A DNA stretch of 33,940 bases from an uncultured Rhodospirillaceae bacterium (GCA_913048145.1 CAJWVP010000002.1:1-33940); one strand, 5' to 3'; counted from the stretch's first letter, positions 8,263-16,527 are shown. The notes: a model not told the origin generated them from the letters alone. Numbers and translations are program-made.

Positions 8263-8957
8263 CGGTCCGCGGTATTGAAAGCCATTACGGAGCAAGCCAA
8301 GCGTTATTTGGAGTTTCTCTAAGCGTTAAGAGCGGCGAAGTAGTTACGTTAATTGGGCGTAATGGTATGGGTAAAACTACCTCTATAAACTCAATTATGG
8401 GAATAACGAAAATTACTAGAGGTGAAATTTTTCTCGAAAATCAGCCCATCAATGATCTCGAAAGTTTCGAAATAAACAGAATGGGAATTGCTTTGGTTCC
8501 CGAGGGCCGGCAAGTTTTCCCAAATTTAACTGTCCGAGAAAATCTTGTGGCCATTGCGGCAAACAGAAATAAACACGCAAATCCGTGGAACCTGGAAAAA
8601 ATACTCAATTTGTTTCCCCTATTATCCGCACGTATAGACAACATGGCAAATTTATTGTCCGGCGGAGAACAACAGATGTTAGCCATTGGTCGTTCACTTA
8701 TGACTAATCCAAAGATTCTACTGCTCGATGAAGCCACAGAAGGTTTAGCGCCATTAGTTCGAAGTGAGATCTGGAGATGCCTCAACCAATTGAAAGAGGA
8801 AGGGATTTCAATTTTAGTCGTAGATAAGAATGTAAACGACTTAGCTCGCATTGCAGACATGCATTATGTAATCGAAAAAGGACGCATAGTATGGGAAGGG
8901 ACTTCACCAGAGTTATTAGAACAGAAAGATTTCTTAGGAAATAAGCTGGGCGTCTAA
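8256..8957 (+). CDS. livF: ABC transporter ATP-binding protein LivF (TTG start)
   Basis: Second ATPase of the importer. The 233 residues show Walker A GRNGMGKT (34-41), VPEGRQVFPNLTVREN (81-96, a LivF hallmark), signature LSGGEQQ (134-140) and Walker B LLLDEATEG (155-163). The usual switch-histidine position reads VDKN (189-192), in line with LivF proteins, which often lack the histidine. The start is TTG at 8256, inside the end of livG. It is preceded by a strong GGAGGGAG site at 8241-8248, and no better ATG fits the family N-terminus. It is the last gene of the AT-rich block; composition returns to GC-rich within about 100 bases after its stop. Confidence 0.9.
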   Translation: MLAVRGIESHYGASQALFGVSLSVKSGEVVTLIGRNGMGKTTSINSIMGITKITRGEIFLENQPINDLESFEINRMGIALVPEGRQVFPNLTVRENLVAIAANRNKHANPWNLEKILNLFPLLSARIDNMANLLSGGEQQMLAIGRSLMTNPKILLLDEATEGLAPLVRSEIWRCLNQLKEEGISILVVDKNVNDLARIADMHYVIEKGRIVWEGTSPELLEQKDFLGNKLGV

Positions 8958-9097
8958 GTTGCGCCGCCTCCGATTTCATTATTCAAAACTTGATATTTCA
9001 ACGGCCAAAACTCTGAACCGTTGACTCCTGTCGCCGAATTTACACAACTATCCGGCGGCTGGAAGCCGTGATCAGCAATACCTGAGGAGATCGAGCC

Positions 9098-10264
9098 GTG
9101 AACATGGAGCTCTCTGAAACTCAATGTCAAATCAAGGAAAGCGTTGCCAAGCTTCTGGAGCAGTTTGATGATCAGTATTGGCTGGAGCGCGATTCATCTG
9201 GCGAATTTCCGGAAGAATTTTGCCGTGCCATTGCTGACAATGGCTGGATGGGCATCGCCATGCCAGAGGAATACGGCGGCAGCGGCCTCGGTATTACCGA
9301 AGCCGCCATCTTGGCCCAAACGATAACCGAGTCAGGGGCTGGAAATGCCGGCTTTGCGGCTATTGTCATAGGTATCTTTGGGCTCCATCCGGTGGTTGTT
9401 TTCGGCACCGAGGAACAGAAGCGCGAATGGCTGCCACCAATCATTAAGCGTCAGGATGTTGCGTGTTTTGCTGTTACCGAACCGAACACGGGCCTCGACA
9501 CGACACGTCTGAAAACACGAGCCAAGTGGGATGGTGAGAAGTATATCGTCAACGGGGAGAAAATCTGGACCTCGACGGCCCAGGTCTCGAACAAGATGCT
9601 GTTGATCGCTCGGACCAAGGACATCTCCGAGACGAAGAAGCCGATCGACGGTCTGTCGCTGTTCTATACAGATCTGAATCGCGATTACTGCGACATCCGC
9701 GTCATCGACAAAATGGGGCGGAAGTGCGTTGACTCGAACGAGCTCTTTATCGACGGCCTGCCGATCCCAAAGGAGCACCTGATCGGAGAGGAAGGGAAGG
9801 GCTTTCGCTACTTGCTGCACGGACTTAACGCGGAACGTATTCTGATCGCTGCATCCATGGTCGGTCTAGGCCGTTGCGCGCTTCGGAAGGCTGCCAAATA
9901 CGCCAAGGAGCGCATCGTCTTTGACCGACCCATTGGCATGAATCAGGCGATCCAGCACCCTTTGGCGATTTCTTGGGCGGAACTGGAGGCCGCTCACATG
10001 ATGGCTTTCAATGCCGCTACTAAATACGACAACGGCGAAGATTGCGGGCTTGAGGCTAACGCGGCTAAATACCTGGGCGCGGAAGCCACCTTTAAGGCCT
10101 GCACCAACGCTGTAATGACCCACGGCGGCATGGGATACGCAAAAGAATACCATGTCGAGAGGTATCTACGCGAAAGCTTAATTCACCGGCTTGCACCGGT
10201 CAGCCCTCAATTAATCCTGAGTTACCTGGCCGAGAAGGCCCTAGGCCTACCGAGGAGTTATTGA
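9098..10264 (+). CDS. Acyl-CoA dehydrogenase (388 aa)
   Basis: FAD enzyme that introduces an alpha,beta double bond into an acyl-CoA; first gene of the operon. The N-terminal helical domain is about residues 1-120, the middle beta domain has FAVTEPNTGLD and KIWTSTA (about 124-161), and the C-terminal helical domain ends GLPRSY. The general-base glutamate of MCAD-type enzymes (the E of EGT near the C-terminus) is not present; that region reads LIHRLAPVSPQ. Glu246 in LNAERI lies at the position used by isovaleryl- and long-chain-CoA dehydrogenases and is the likely base. The start is GTG at 9098, with GAGGAGA 7 bases before it; the in-frame ATG at 9104 would be badly spaced. The substrate is unknown, probably branched or dicarboxylic given the neighbours. 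Confidence 0.9.
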   Translation: MNMELSETQCQIKESVAKLLEQFDDQYWLERDSSGEFPEEFCRAIADNGWMGIAMPEEYGGSGLGITEAAILAQTITESGAGNAGFAAIVIGIFGLHPVVVFGTEEQKREWLPPIIKRQDVACFAVTEPNTGLDTTRLKTRAKWDGEKYIVNGEKIWTSTAQVSNKMLLIARTKDISETKKPIDGLSLFYTDLNRDYCDIRVIDKMGRKCVDSNELFIDGLPIPKEHLIGEEGKGFRYLLHGLNAERILIAASMVGLGRCALRKAAKYAKERIVFDRPIGMNQAIQHPLAISWAELEAAHMMAFNAATKYDNGEDCGLEANAAKYLGAEATFKACTNAVMTHGGMGYAKEYHVERYLRESLIHRLAPVSPQLILSYLAEKALGLPRSY

Positions 10265-10295
10265 TCCAGAAGAACAACGATCGAGAGGTGGACCC

Positions 10296-11465
10296 ATGGC
10301 GCGACCAACCAAGGCCTACATCGCGGGGGTGTACGAGCATCCGACGCGCAAGGCCGTTGACAAGACGATCCCGCAGTTGCACGCGGAATTGGCTGCCGGC
10401 GCGCTGGCCGATGCGGGCCTGACCAAGGACGATGTCGATGGCTTCTTCTGCGACGGCACCGGACCCGGCCTGGGTGGCATTTCCATGGCCGAATATATCG
10501 GCTTGGACCTGAAGTATACGGACTGTACGGAGACAGGCGGGTCCAGTTACATCGTACACGTTGGCCATGCGGCTCAGGCTATTGCGGACGGGAAGTGCAG
10601 CGTGGCGCTTATCTCGCTTGCTGGACGACCGCGCGCCGAAGGTTTGAAGACCTTGGGGGCGCGTACATATGGTGGACCGCCCGAGGCGGGCTTTGAGATG
10701 TCCTATGGCCCGGCGGTAGTAAACACCTACGCCATGGTTGCCATGCGCCACATGCACGAGTTCGGCACCACGTCCGAGCAACTGGCCTGGATTAAGGTCG
10801 CAGCATCTCATCACGCGCAACATAACGAGCACGCCGTGCTCCGTGCTGTGGTCACGGTGGAAGACGTGGTCAATTCACCGATGATTGCCGATCCCCTGCA
10901 CCGGCTCGACTGCTGTGTGATCAGCGACGGCGGTGGCGCCCTCGTCATGGTCAGCCCGGAAATCGCCAAATCCCTGGGTAATCGTTCCGTCAAGGTGTTA
11001 GGCCAAGGGGAAGCGATCAAACACCTGAATGCAGGCCAAGTGGACCTCACCTATACGGCCGGTGTGACGTCGGGGCGCATCGCCTTCGAGGAAGCGAACC
11101 TGACGCCCGCTGATATGGACTACGCTTCGATCTACGACAGTTTCACCATCACGGTCTTGATTACTTTGGAGGATCTTGGTTTCTGTGAGAGAGGCGAGGG
11201 TGGCAAGTTTGTTTCCGACGGTAACTTGATTTCGGGGATCGGAAAACTTCCATTCAATACGGACGGTGGCGGCCTTTGCAACAATCATCCGAGCAACCGA
11301 GGCTCGATGACCAAGGTGATTGAGGCCGTGCGCCAATTGCGCGGTGAGGCCCACCCAGCGGTTCAGGTGCCGGACTGCACGTTGGCGCTCGCACACGGCA
11401 CCGGTGGTCAGATCGGTACTCGCAGTGGCAGTGCCACTGTCATCTTGGGGAGGAACGACGCATGA
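10296..11465 (+). CDS. Thiolase-like protein without catalytic cysteines (lipid-transfer/Ltp2-type)
   Basis: Thiolase-superfamily protein of 389 residues. The nucleophile position of true thiolases (C in CASG) reads GGSS here (81-84). The second catalytic cysteine near the C-terminus is replaced by HGTGG (367-371). The histidine of the NHP motif is kept (His331), as are YDSF (280-283) and FNTDGG (320-325). This pattern, with a DUF35 gene overlapping by four bases downstream, matches Ltp2-type proteins. In steroid side-chain degradation, Ltp2 with a DUF35 partner acts as a retro-aldolase using tyrosines instead of cysteine. Tyr280 may be one of them (inference). Alternatives are a CoA-binding protein or a non-decarboxylating condensing enzyme. 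AGAGGTG precedes the ATG. Confidence 0.85.
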   Translation: MARPTKAYIAGVYEHPTRKAVDKTIPQLHAELAAGALADAGLTKDDVDGFFCDGTGPGLGGISMAEYIGLDLKYTDCTETGGSSYIVHVGHAAQAIADGKCSVALISLAGRPRAEGLKTLGARTYGGPPEAGFEMSYGPAVVNTYAMVAMRHMHEFGTTSEQLAWIKVAASHHAQHNEHAVLRAVVTVEDVVNSPMIADPLHRLDCCVISDGGGALVMVSPEIAKSLGNRSVKVLGQGEAIKHLNAGQVDLTYTAGVTSGRIAFEEANLTPADMDYASIYDSFTITVLITLEDLGFCERGEGGKFVSDGNLISGIGKLPFNTDGGGLCNNHPSNRGSMTKVIEAVRQLRGEAHPAVQVPDCTLALAHGTGGQIGTRSGSATVILGRNDA

Positions 11466-11854
11466 GCCAGATGGAGCGGACTTACTCCGATCCCGATATC
11501 AACATGGAAACGGCGGTCTACTGGGAGAGCGCTAAGAACGGAAAGCTCTTGGTCAAGACCTGTAAGGCGTGTGGCAAGCTCCATTATTATCCCCGCACGA
11601 TTTGCCCGCATTGCCTGAGTAGCGATACGGACTGGGTCGAGGCCAGCGGGAAGGGTACCATCTACACCTATTCGGTGATGCGCCGCACAGAGACGCCCTA
11701 CGTCATCGCCTATGTGACACTGGAAGAGGGCGTCACGATGCTGTCGAACATCGTAGAATGCGATGTTGATGGCGTCGCCGTGGGGCAGACCGTGGAAGTG
11801 GTGTTTCGCGACACGGAGGGCGGTCATTCGCTTCCGGTTTTCCGGCCGGCTTGA
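11462..11854 (+). CDS. DUF35 zinc-ribbon/OB-fold protein, partner of the thiolase-like protein
   Basis: A 130-residue acyl-CoA-associated protein. It has an N-terminal rubredoxin-like zinc ribbon with Cys34, Cys37, Cys48 and Cys51 (CKAC and CPHC) and a C-terminal OB fold (about residues 60-130, GTIYTYSVM ... VEVVFRD). DUF35 proteins bind thiolase-like partners and complete their active site or acyl-CoA channel. The ATG overlaps the stop of the thiolase-like gene (ATGA), so the two are translationally coupled and probably form a complex. All four zinc ligands are intact. Confidence 0.92.
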   Translation: MSQMERTYSDPDINMETAVYWESAKNGKLLVKTCKACGKLHYYPRTICPHCLSSDTDWVEASGKGTIYTYSVMRRTETPYVIAYVTLEEGVTMLSNIVECDVDGVAVGQTVEVVFRDTEGGHSLPVFRPA

Positions 11855-11882
11855 CCCGATAAAAAAAGGATAAGAGGGGAAT

Positions 11883-13088
11883 ATGGGACGGCCCTTGGAT
11901 GGCGTGAAAGTCGTCGATTTCTCGAATATGCTGATGGCGCCCTACGCGACGCAGATCTTGGGAGATCAGGGTGCCGACGTAATAAAGGTTGAGGCGCCGG
12001 GGGGCGATCCAGTACGCAATATCGGGCCGGCCCGCAACCCAGGCATGGGCGCGATCTTCTTAAACTGTAACCGCTCGAAGCGGAGCATCGTTCTGGACGT
12101 GAAGAAACCGGGAGGGCTTGCGGCGATGCATCGGATGATCGCTGACGCCGATGTGCTGCTTTACAATCGCCGGCCGCAATCCATGCAACGCCTAGGCCTC
12201 GCCTATAAAGACGTTGCTGAGGTCAATCCGCGTATCATCTATGTGGGCCTCTACGGTTACAAGGAAGAGGGGCCCTATGCCGGCCAGCCGGCATTCGACG
12301 ACCTAACCCAGGGTGCTGTCGGTATTCCCTGGTTGGCGCACATGGTAGATGGGCGCGAGCCTGCCTATTGCCCCACCGCCATCGCCGATCGGGGTGTCGC
12401 GCTTTGGGCCGTGGGAGAGATCAACGCCGCGCTCGTGCATCAAGTCCGCACGGGCCGAGGTCAACGCATCGACATCCCCATGTTCGAGATGCTGACCAGT
12501 TTTGTTCTTGGTGATCATTTAGGCGGCGAGACCTTCGATCCGCCGTTGGGTCCGGCTGGATACAAACGTATGTTGAACCCGAACCGCAAGCCCTACCCGA
12601 CTAAGGACGGCTATGTCTGCGTTATGGTGTACACGGACCGGCACTGGCAATCCTTTGCCGTGGCTCTGGGTGAGGATTGTCATTTCCGGGACGATCCACG
12701 CTACGCAAATATGGAGGCGCGCTCGGCTAATATCACCGAAATCTACACCGAGCTGGCGGCGCTGTTGTTGACGCGCACCACGACGTGGTGGATGGACCTT
12801 TTTAATGGCGCGGACATTCCGGCCATGCCTTTGCACACGCTGGAGACCTTGATTGAGGACCCGCAATTGGCCGCGACCGGGTTCTTTGGCGAAATCGATC
12901 ATCCAAGCGAGGGCAAGCTGCGATCTATCGGCGTGCCCAGTTCTTGGACGGAAACCCAACCGGCGCCCTCGCGTCATGCGCCGCGGCTCGGCGAACACAG
13001 TGCCGAGGTCCTTGGGGAATACGGCTATGGTGACGACGAGATCGCGGCCTTAATGGCGGACGGTGTCACGCAGGCACCCGCAAATTGA
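11883..13088 (+). CDS. CaiB/BaiF (class III) CoA transferase, first copy
   Basis: Moves CoA between an acyl-CoA donor and a carboxylic acid, activating the acid for the other enzymes of the operon. The 401 residues start with the family block LDGVKVVDFSNMLMAPYATQ. They carry the catalytic aspartate at position 169 (IADRG), the number found in formyl-CoA transferase, and the RTGRGQRIDIPMFEM segment. GAGGGGA lies before the ATG. The donor and acceptor are not readable from sequence. With the MaoC and CitE-like genes next to it, itaconate, mesaconate or another C5 dicarboxylate is a reasonable guess, since known itaconate and mesaconate CoA transferases belong to this class. Confidence 0.9.
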   Translation: MGRPLDGVKVVDFSNMLMAPYATQILGDQGADVIKVEAPGGDPVRNIGPARNPGMGAIFLNCNRSKRSIVLDVKKPGGLAAMHRMIADADVLLYNRRPQSMQRLGLAYKDVAEVNPRIIYVGLYGYKEEGPYAGQPAFDDLTQGAVGIPWLAHMVDGREPAYCPTAIADRGVALWAVGEINAALVHQVRTGRGQRIDIPMFEMLTSFVLGDHLGGETFDPPLGPAGYKRMLNPNRKPYPTKDGYVCVMVYTDRHWQSFAVALGEDCHFRDDPRYANMEARSANITEIYTELAALLLTRTTTWWMDLFNGADIPAMPLHTLETLIEDPQLAATGFFGEIDHPSEGKLRSIGVPSSWTETQPAPSRHAPRLGEHSAEVLGEYGYGDDEIAALMADGVTQAPAN

Positions 13089-13110
13089 ACGGATACGAGA
13101 GGAAACTAAG

Positions 13111-13569
13111 ATGTCAGGTCTGTATTATGAGGAATTTGAGATTGGCATGGAGTTCAAACATGCCCTGACCCGCACGGTCACGGAGATGGACAACATTATG
13201 TTCTGCGCCATGACCCACAATCCCCAGCCATTACACCTGGATGAAGAGTACTCGAGAAATACTTTCTATGGACAACGTCTGGTTAATTCCCTGTTCACGC
13301 TGGGTTTGGTCATCGGCGTGACAGTTGCCGACACGACGTTGGGCACGACGCTTGGTAACCTCGGAATGACTGACGTGCGCTTCAAGAACCCCGTGTTCCA
13401 CGGCGACACGATCCACGTCATGACTCGCATCAAGGATATGCGCGAGAGTGCGTCTAGGCCAACCACAGGAATCATCACCTTCGAGCACTTCGGCTTTAAT
13501 CAGCGGGATGAGGAAGTCACGTATTGCGTACGGACCGGCCTCATGAAGAAAAAGGAGCACGACGCATGA
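13111..13569 (+). CDS. MaoC-family acyl-CoA hydratase, itaconyl/mesaconyl-CoA hydratase-like
   Basis: Single hot-dog-fold protein of 152 residues that should add or remove water at an enoyl-CoA. The start is ATG 13111, with GAGAGGA 7 bases before it; the frame open upstream to 13063 lies inside the CoA transferase. The hydratase motif of PhaJ-type enzymes (SGDxNPLH) reads THNPQPLH here (35-42): the histidine (His42) is kept but the catalytic aspartate position is Asn37. As I remember the family, MaoC proteins found next to CitE-like lyases often read this way, so it may mark a subfamily rather than a dead enzyme. The next gene overlaps its stop by four bases. Confidence 0.87.
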   Translation: MSGLYYEEFEIGMEFKHALTRTVTEMDNIMFCAMTHNPQPLHLDEEYSRNTFYGQRLVNSLFTLGLVIGVTVADTTLGTTLGNLGMTDVRFKNPVFHGDTIHVMTRIKDMRESASRPTTGIITFEHFGFNQRDEEVTYCVRTGLMKKKEHDA

Positions 13570-14459
13570 TCATTCGCTCCTGGCTTTTCGTCCCGGGCGA
13601 CAGCGAACGTAAGCTGGCGAAGGGGCGTGGTAACTCGGCTGACGCGCTTATTCTCGATCTGGAGGACGCCGTTTCCGATGACCGCCAGGACCAGGCTCGG
13701 GCGATGACCTGTGCCTTTCTCAAGGACAACCCCGATCGCTCACGGCAAAAGCTATGGGTTCGAGTTAACCCCTTGGACCATGGTTTTTCCCTGCCCGACC
13801 TGGCGGCGGTCATGCGCGGCGCGCCAGATGGGATCGTGTTGCCAAAGGTGTATTCGGCAGCTGAGGTGAATCGCATGGCTGATTTCCTGCTTGCCCTAGA
13901 AGCTCGCGAGGGTTTGGGCCTGGGGTCGACTAAAATCCTCAGCGTTGCGACTGAAACGGCGGCTTCATTGCTGACCTTTCACACGTATTTGGACAATGTC
14001 ACCAATCGTCTGACGGCGCTCACATGGGGCGGCGAAGACCTGGCTGCGGCCTTGGGCGCCAGCGACAATCAGCATCCAACGTCTGGCGACTACGACGATC
14101 CGTATCTTTATGCTAAGTCCATGTGCTTGGCGACCGCCCGGGCCATTGACGCGCAGCCCGTGGGCTGTGTGTGGGTCAATTTTCGGGACCTGGAAGGTCT
14201 TAAAAATGACTGCCTGCGCGACCGGCGCACCGGATTCATTGGTAAGATCGCCATCCATCCCGACCAGTCTGATATTATCAACCGGGCATTTACCCCTTCG
14301 GAAGATGAAATCGCCTATTCCCAAAAGGTCATCGACCTGTTTGAACAGAACCCGGGAATGGGAACGGTCGGCCTGGACGGCAAGATGCTGGACATGCCGC
14401 ACCTGAAGCAGGCACGCAATGTACTGGCGCTCGCCAAACAAGTTAAGGAACGGGGATAA
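13566..14459 (+). CDS. HpcH/HpaI-CitE-type lyase, citramalyl- or malyl-CoA lyase-like
   Basis: Mg-dependent C-C lyase of the citrate-lyase beta family, 297 residues, probably splitting a 3-hydroxyacyl-CoA such as citramalyl-CoA into acetyl-CoA and an oxoacid. Motifs in order: SWLFVPGD (5-12), LILDLEDAV (29-36), WVRVN with Arg67, LPKV (92-95), VATETA with metal ligand Glu130, WGGEDLAAALG with metal ligand Asp158, and KIAIHPDQ near 230-240. The start at 13566 overlaps the maoC stop (ATGA); the open frame before it lies inside maoC. A stand-alone CitE-like protein without citrate lyase alpha and gamma subunits nearby argues for a CoA-ester lyase, not citrate lyase. Confidence 0.9.
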   Translation: MIIRSWLFVPGDSERKLAKGRGNSADALILDLEDAVSDDRQDQARAMTCAFLKDNPDRSRQKLWVRVNPLDHGFSLPDLAAVMRGAPDGIVLPKVYSAAEVNRMADFLLALEAREGLGLGSTKILSVATETAASLLTFHTYLDNVTNRLTALTWGGEDLAAALGASDNQHPTSGDYDDPYLYAKSMCLATARAIDAQPVGCVWVNFRDLEGLKNDCLRDRRTGFIGKIAIHPDQSDIINRAFTPSEDEIAYSQKVIDLFEQNPGMGTVGLDGKMLDMPHLKQARNVLALAKQVKERG

Positions 14460-14461
14460 GC

Positions 14462-15658
14462 ATGGTCGGAACACTAGAAGGCATCCGCGTCGTTGATCTG
14501 ACTACCGTCATCATGGGGCCGTGGGCGGCGCAGATGATGGGCGACATGGGTGCGGATGTGATTAAGGTCGAAACCCGTGGCGGCGACATCAGCCGTGGCA
14601 TGGGGCCGGGCCGTAACAAGGGCATGGCGGCTTGTTACCTGACGTCAAACCGTAACAAACGCTCGGTCGTGTTGGACCTGACCCAAGATGAGGGTTTGTC
14701 GGCGCTTCGCCGCTTGATCGATTCGGCGGATGTCTTCATGCACAACTTCCGGCCCAAAGTGATAAATAAGTTTAACCTCGGATACGAGACTTTTAAGGAC
14801 GCCAACCCTGAACTGGTGTATTGCGGCGCCTACGGCTTTCGCGCCGACGGGCCTTGGGCCAACAAGCCTGCCTACGACGATATCATTCAAACAGCCGCTG
14901 GCTACTGTGACATGCAGGAGCTGATTTCCGACCAGCCTCGTTACGTACCAAGCCTGATTGCCGATAAGACATCTTCCTATGCGGTGTTCTCGGCTATCCT
15001 CGCCGCACTCGTGTGTCGCGAACGTGGCGGCGGTGGGCAGGCGGTCGAGGTGCCCATGTTCGAGACCATGGTAGACTACGCCATGATTGAACACCTCTAC
15101 GGCGCAACCTTCGATCCCCCCATCGCGCAAATGGGCTATGAGCGGATTATGAACATCGAACGCCGGCCGTATCAGACCAGTGACGGCGGTTATTTGACGG
15201 TTCTCCCCTACACGGATAAGAACTGGATCGACTTCTTCAAACTGGCGGGCCGCGAGGAATTTCTCGACGACCCGGATTTCCAGACCTATTCGAACCGGCT
15301 CAACAATTCTAAGAAGGTCTACGCGACCCTCAACGAAATCGTTTCGACCCGAACATTAAACGATTGGATCGCGCAGTTGGACGCCGCCAACATCCCAGCG
15401 ATGATGGTAAAGACTAAGGAAGACTTGTTGGATGACGAACAGCTTAACGCCACCGGTTTCTGGCATAGCGTTGATCATCCGACGGAAGGTAAACTCCGGT
15501 TTACCGATCCACCATTCCGCTATTCGAAAACACCGTCGACGATACGTGACATGCCGCCGCTTCTCGGCGAACAAAGCCGCGAGATACTGGCAGAAGCCGG
15601 ATATTCGGCCGATGAGATCGACGATCTCATTGCCAAGAACGTGACCAAGGCATCGTAA
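14462..15658 (+). CDS. CaiB/BaiF (class III) CoA transferase, second copy
   Basis: Second class III CoA transferase of the operon, 398 residues, starting two bases after the lyase stop. It begins LEGIRVVDLTTVIMGPWAAQ, has the catalytic aspartate at 168 (LIADK), and has the GGGQAVEVPMFETM segment. It is clearly related to the copy at 11883 along its whole length (for example GADVIKVE, NRNKRS and FDPPI are shared), yet many positions differ. The two are an old duplication or independent recruits, not a recent repeat. Two transferases suggest two acids, or one for loading the substrate and one for recycling CoA from a product. The substrates are unknown. Confidence 0.9.
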   Translation: MVGTLEGIRVVDLTTVIMGPWAAQMMGDMGADVIKVETRGGDISRGMGPGRNKGMAACYLTSNRNKRSVVLDLTQDEGLSALRRLIDSADVFMHNFRPKVINKFNLGYETFKDANPELVYCGAYGFRADGPWANKPAYDDIIQTAAGYCDMQELISDQPRYVPSLIADKTSSYAVFSAILAALVCRERGGGGQAVEVPMFETMVDYAMIEHLYGATFDPPIAQMGYERIMNIERRPYQTSDGGYLTVLPYTDKNWIDFFKLAGREEFLDDPDFQTYSNRLNNSKKVYATLNEIVSTRTLNDWIAQLDAANIPAMMVKTKEDLLDDEQLNATGFWHSVDHPTEGKLRFTDPPFRYSKTPSTIRDMPPLLGEQSREILAEAGYSADEIDDLIAKNVTKAS

Positions 15659-15675
15659 TTGAGAAGGAAAGCAAA

Positions 15676-16449
15676 ATGTCGAATCCTATGAGCCTTGAAG
15701 GCCACAACATTATCGTCACTGGCGCCGGCCAAGGTATTGGCGAGGCTGTAGCGCGTCTCTCCGCGGATCTGGGCGCCAGGGTGATCCTGGTTGACGTACA
15801 GGCGGAAAAGATAAACGCCCTGGCAGACGACCTTGGCGCTGATAAGGCGGAGGTCCATATCGGTTCCGTCGCTGATCCGGGTTTTGTTCAGGGCATGGTA
15901 GCTAACGCGGTCACTAAGAACGGCGCCATTCACGGCCTGGTTAACAACGCTGGCATAGTCCGCGCCGCGATGATCAACAAGATGCCTATCGATACCTGGC
16001 AGGAGGTTATTGACGTCAACCTGTCCGGCGTCTTCTACTGTCTGCAGGCGGTGGGCCGCCACATGTATCAGCGCCATGAGGACGGGGACACGAGTCCGGC
16101 GTCCATCGTTAACATCTCATCCGACGCTGGCAGGCGCGGCACTATCGGCCAGATCAATTACGGCGCTGCCAAGTCCGGCGTCATGGGTATCACCATGAGC
16201 GCGGCCCGTGAATGGGCGGCTAATCAGGTGCGTGTGAATTCTGTCTGCTTCGGTGTTGTCGAGACGGAGATGACCGAAACCATCCGTTCCGATAAGTTCC
16301 GCGACCGTATCTTGGCTCAGGTCCCCATGGGCCGGTTCTCCGACCCAGAGGAGGTCTGCCAGCCCGTATGCTTCTTGCTGTCGCAGGCGGCCAGCTATAT
16401 CACCGGTCAGCACGTGTCTGTAAACGGTGGCTACACCATCGGCGTCTAG
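15676..16449 (+). CDS. Short-chain dehydrogenase/reductase (SDR)
   Basis: NAD(P)-dependent oxidoreductase, 257 residues, last gene of the acyl-CoA operon. The nucleotide-binding motif is TGAGQGIG (15-22), NNAG is at 90-93, and the catalytic Ser148/149, Tyr162 and Lys166 (YGAAK) are all present. The C-terminus ends with the typical GQHVSVNGGYTIGV. Asp40 at the end of the second beta strand favours NAD over NADP. The spacing to the transferase is 17 bases with a GAGAAGGAAAG ribosome site. A 3-hydroxyacyl-CoA or alcohol dehydrogenase role would fit an operon that hydrates enoyl-CoAs, but the substrate is inferred. Confidence 0.9.
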   Translation: MSNPMSLEGHNIIVTGAGQGIGEAVARLSADLGARVILVDVQAEKINALADDLGADKAEVHIGSVADPGFVQGMVANAVTKNGAIHGLVNNAGIVRAAMINKMPIDTWQEVIDVNLSGVFYCLQAVGRHMYQRHEDGDTSPASIVNISSDAGRRGTIGQINYGAAKSGVMGITMSAAREWAANQVRVNSVCFGVVETEMTETIRSDKFRDRILAQVPMGRFSDPEEVCQPVCFLLSQAASYITGQHVSVNGGYTIGV

Positions 16450-16527
16450 GGGCCGCGGTTGAAGAACAAGTGAATGCCTTCGTATGAGGAAATGTTATCC
16501 GAGGAGTAGGCCAACGGGTGTTGGTCG

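Noticed and set aside
11883..15658. The two CaiB-type transferases as a recent tandem duplication
   Set aside because: They align along the full length but differ at many positions including the N-terminal and lid segments, so they are not a recent repeat.
15520..16077. A 185-codon minus-strand frame opposite the second CoA transferase and the SDR
   Set aside because: It spans two real genes on the other strand and lacks a ribosome site and family resemblance.
16511..16524. Small inverted repeat (ccaac ... gttgg) between the convergent SDR and dgoA genes
   Set aside because: A five-base stem without a T-run is too weak to call a terminator.
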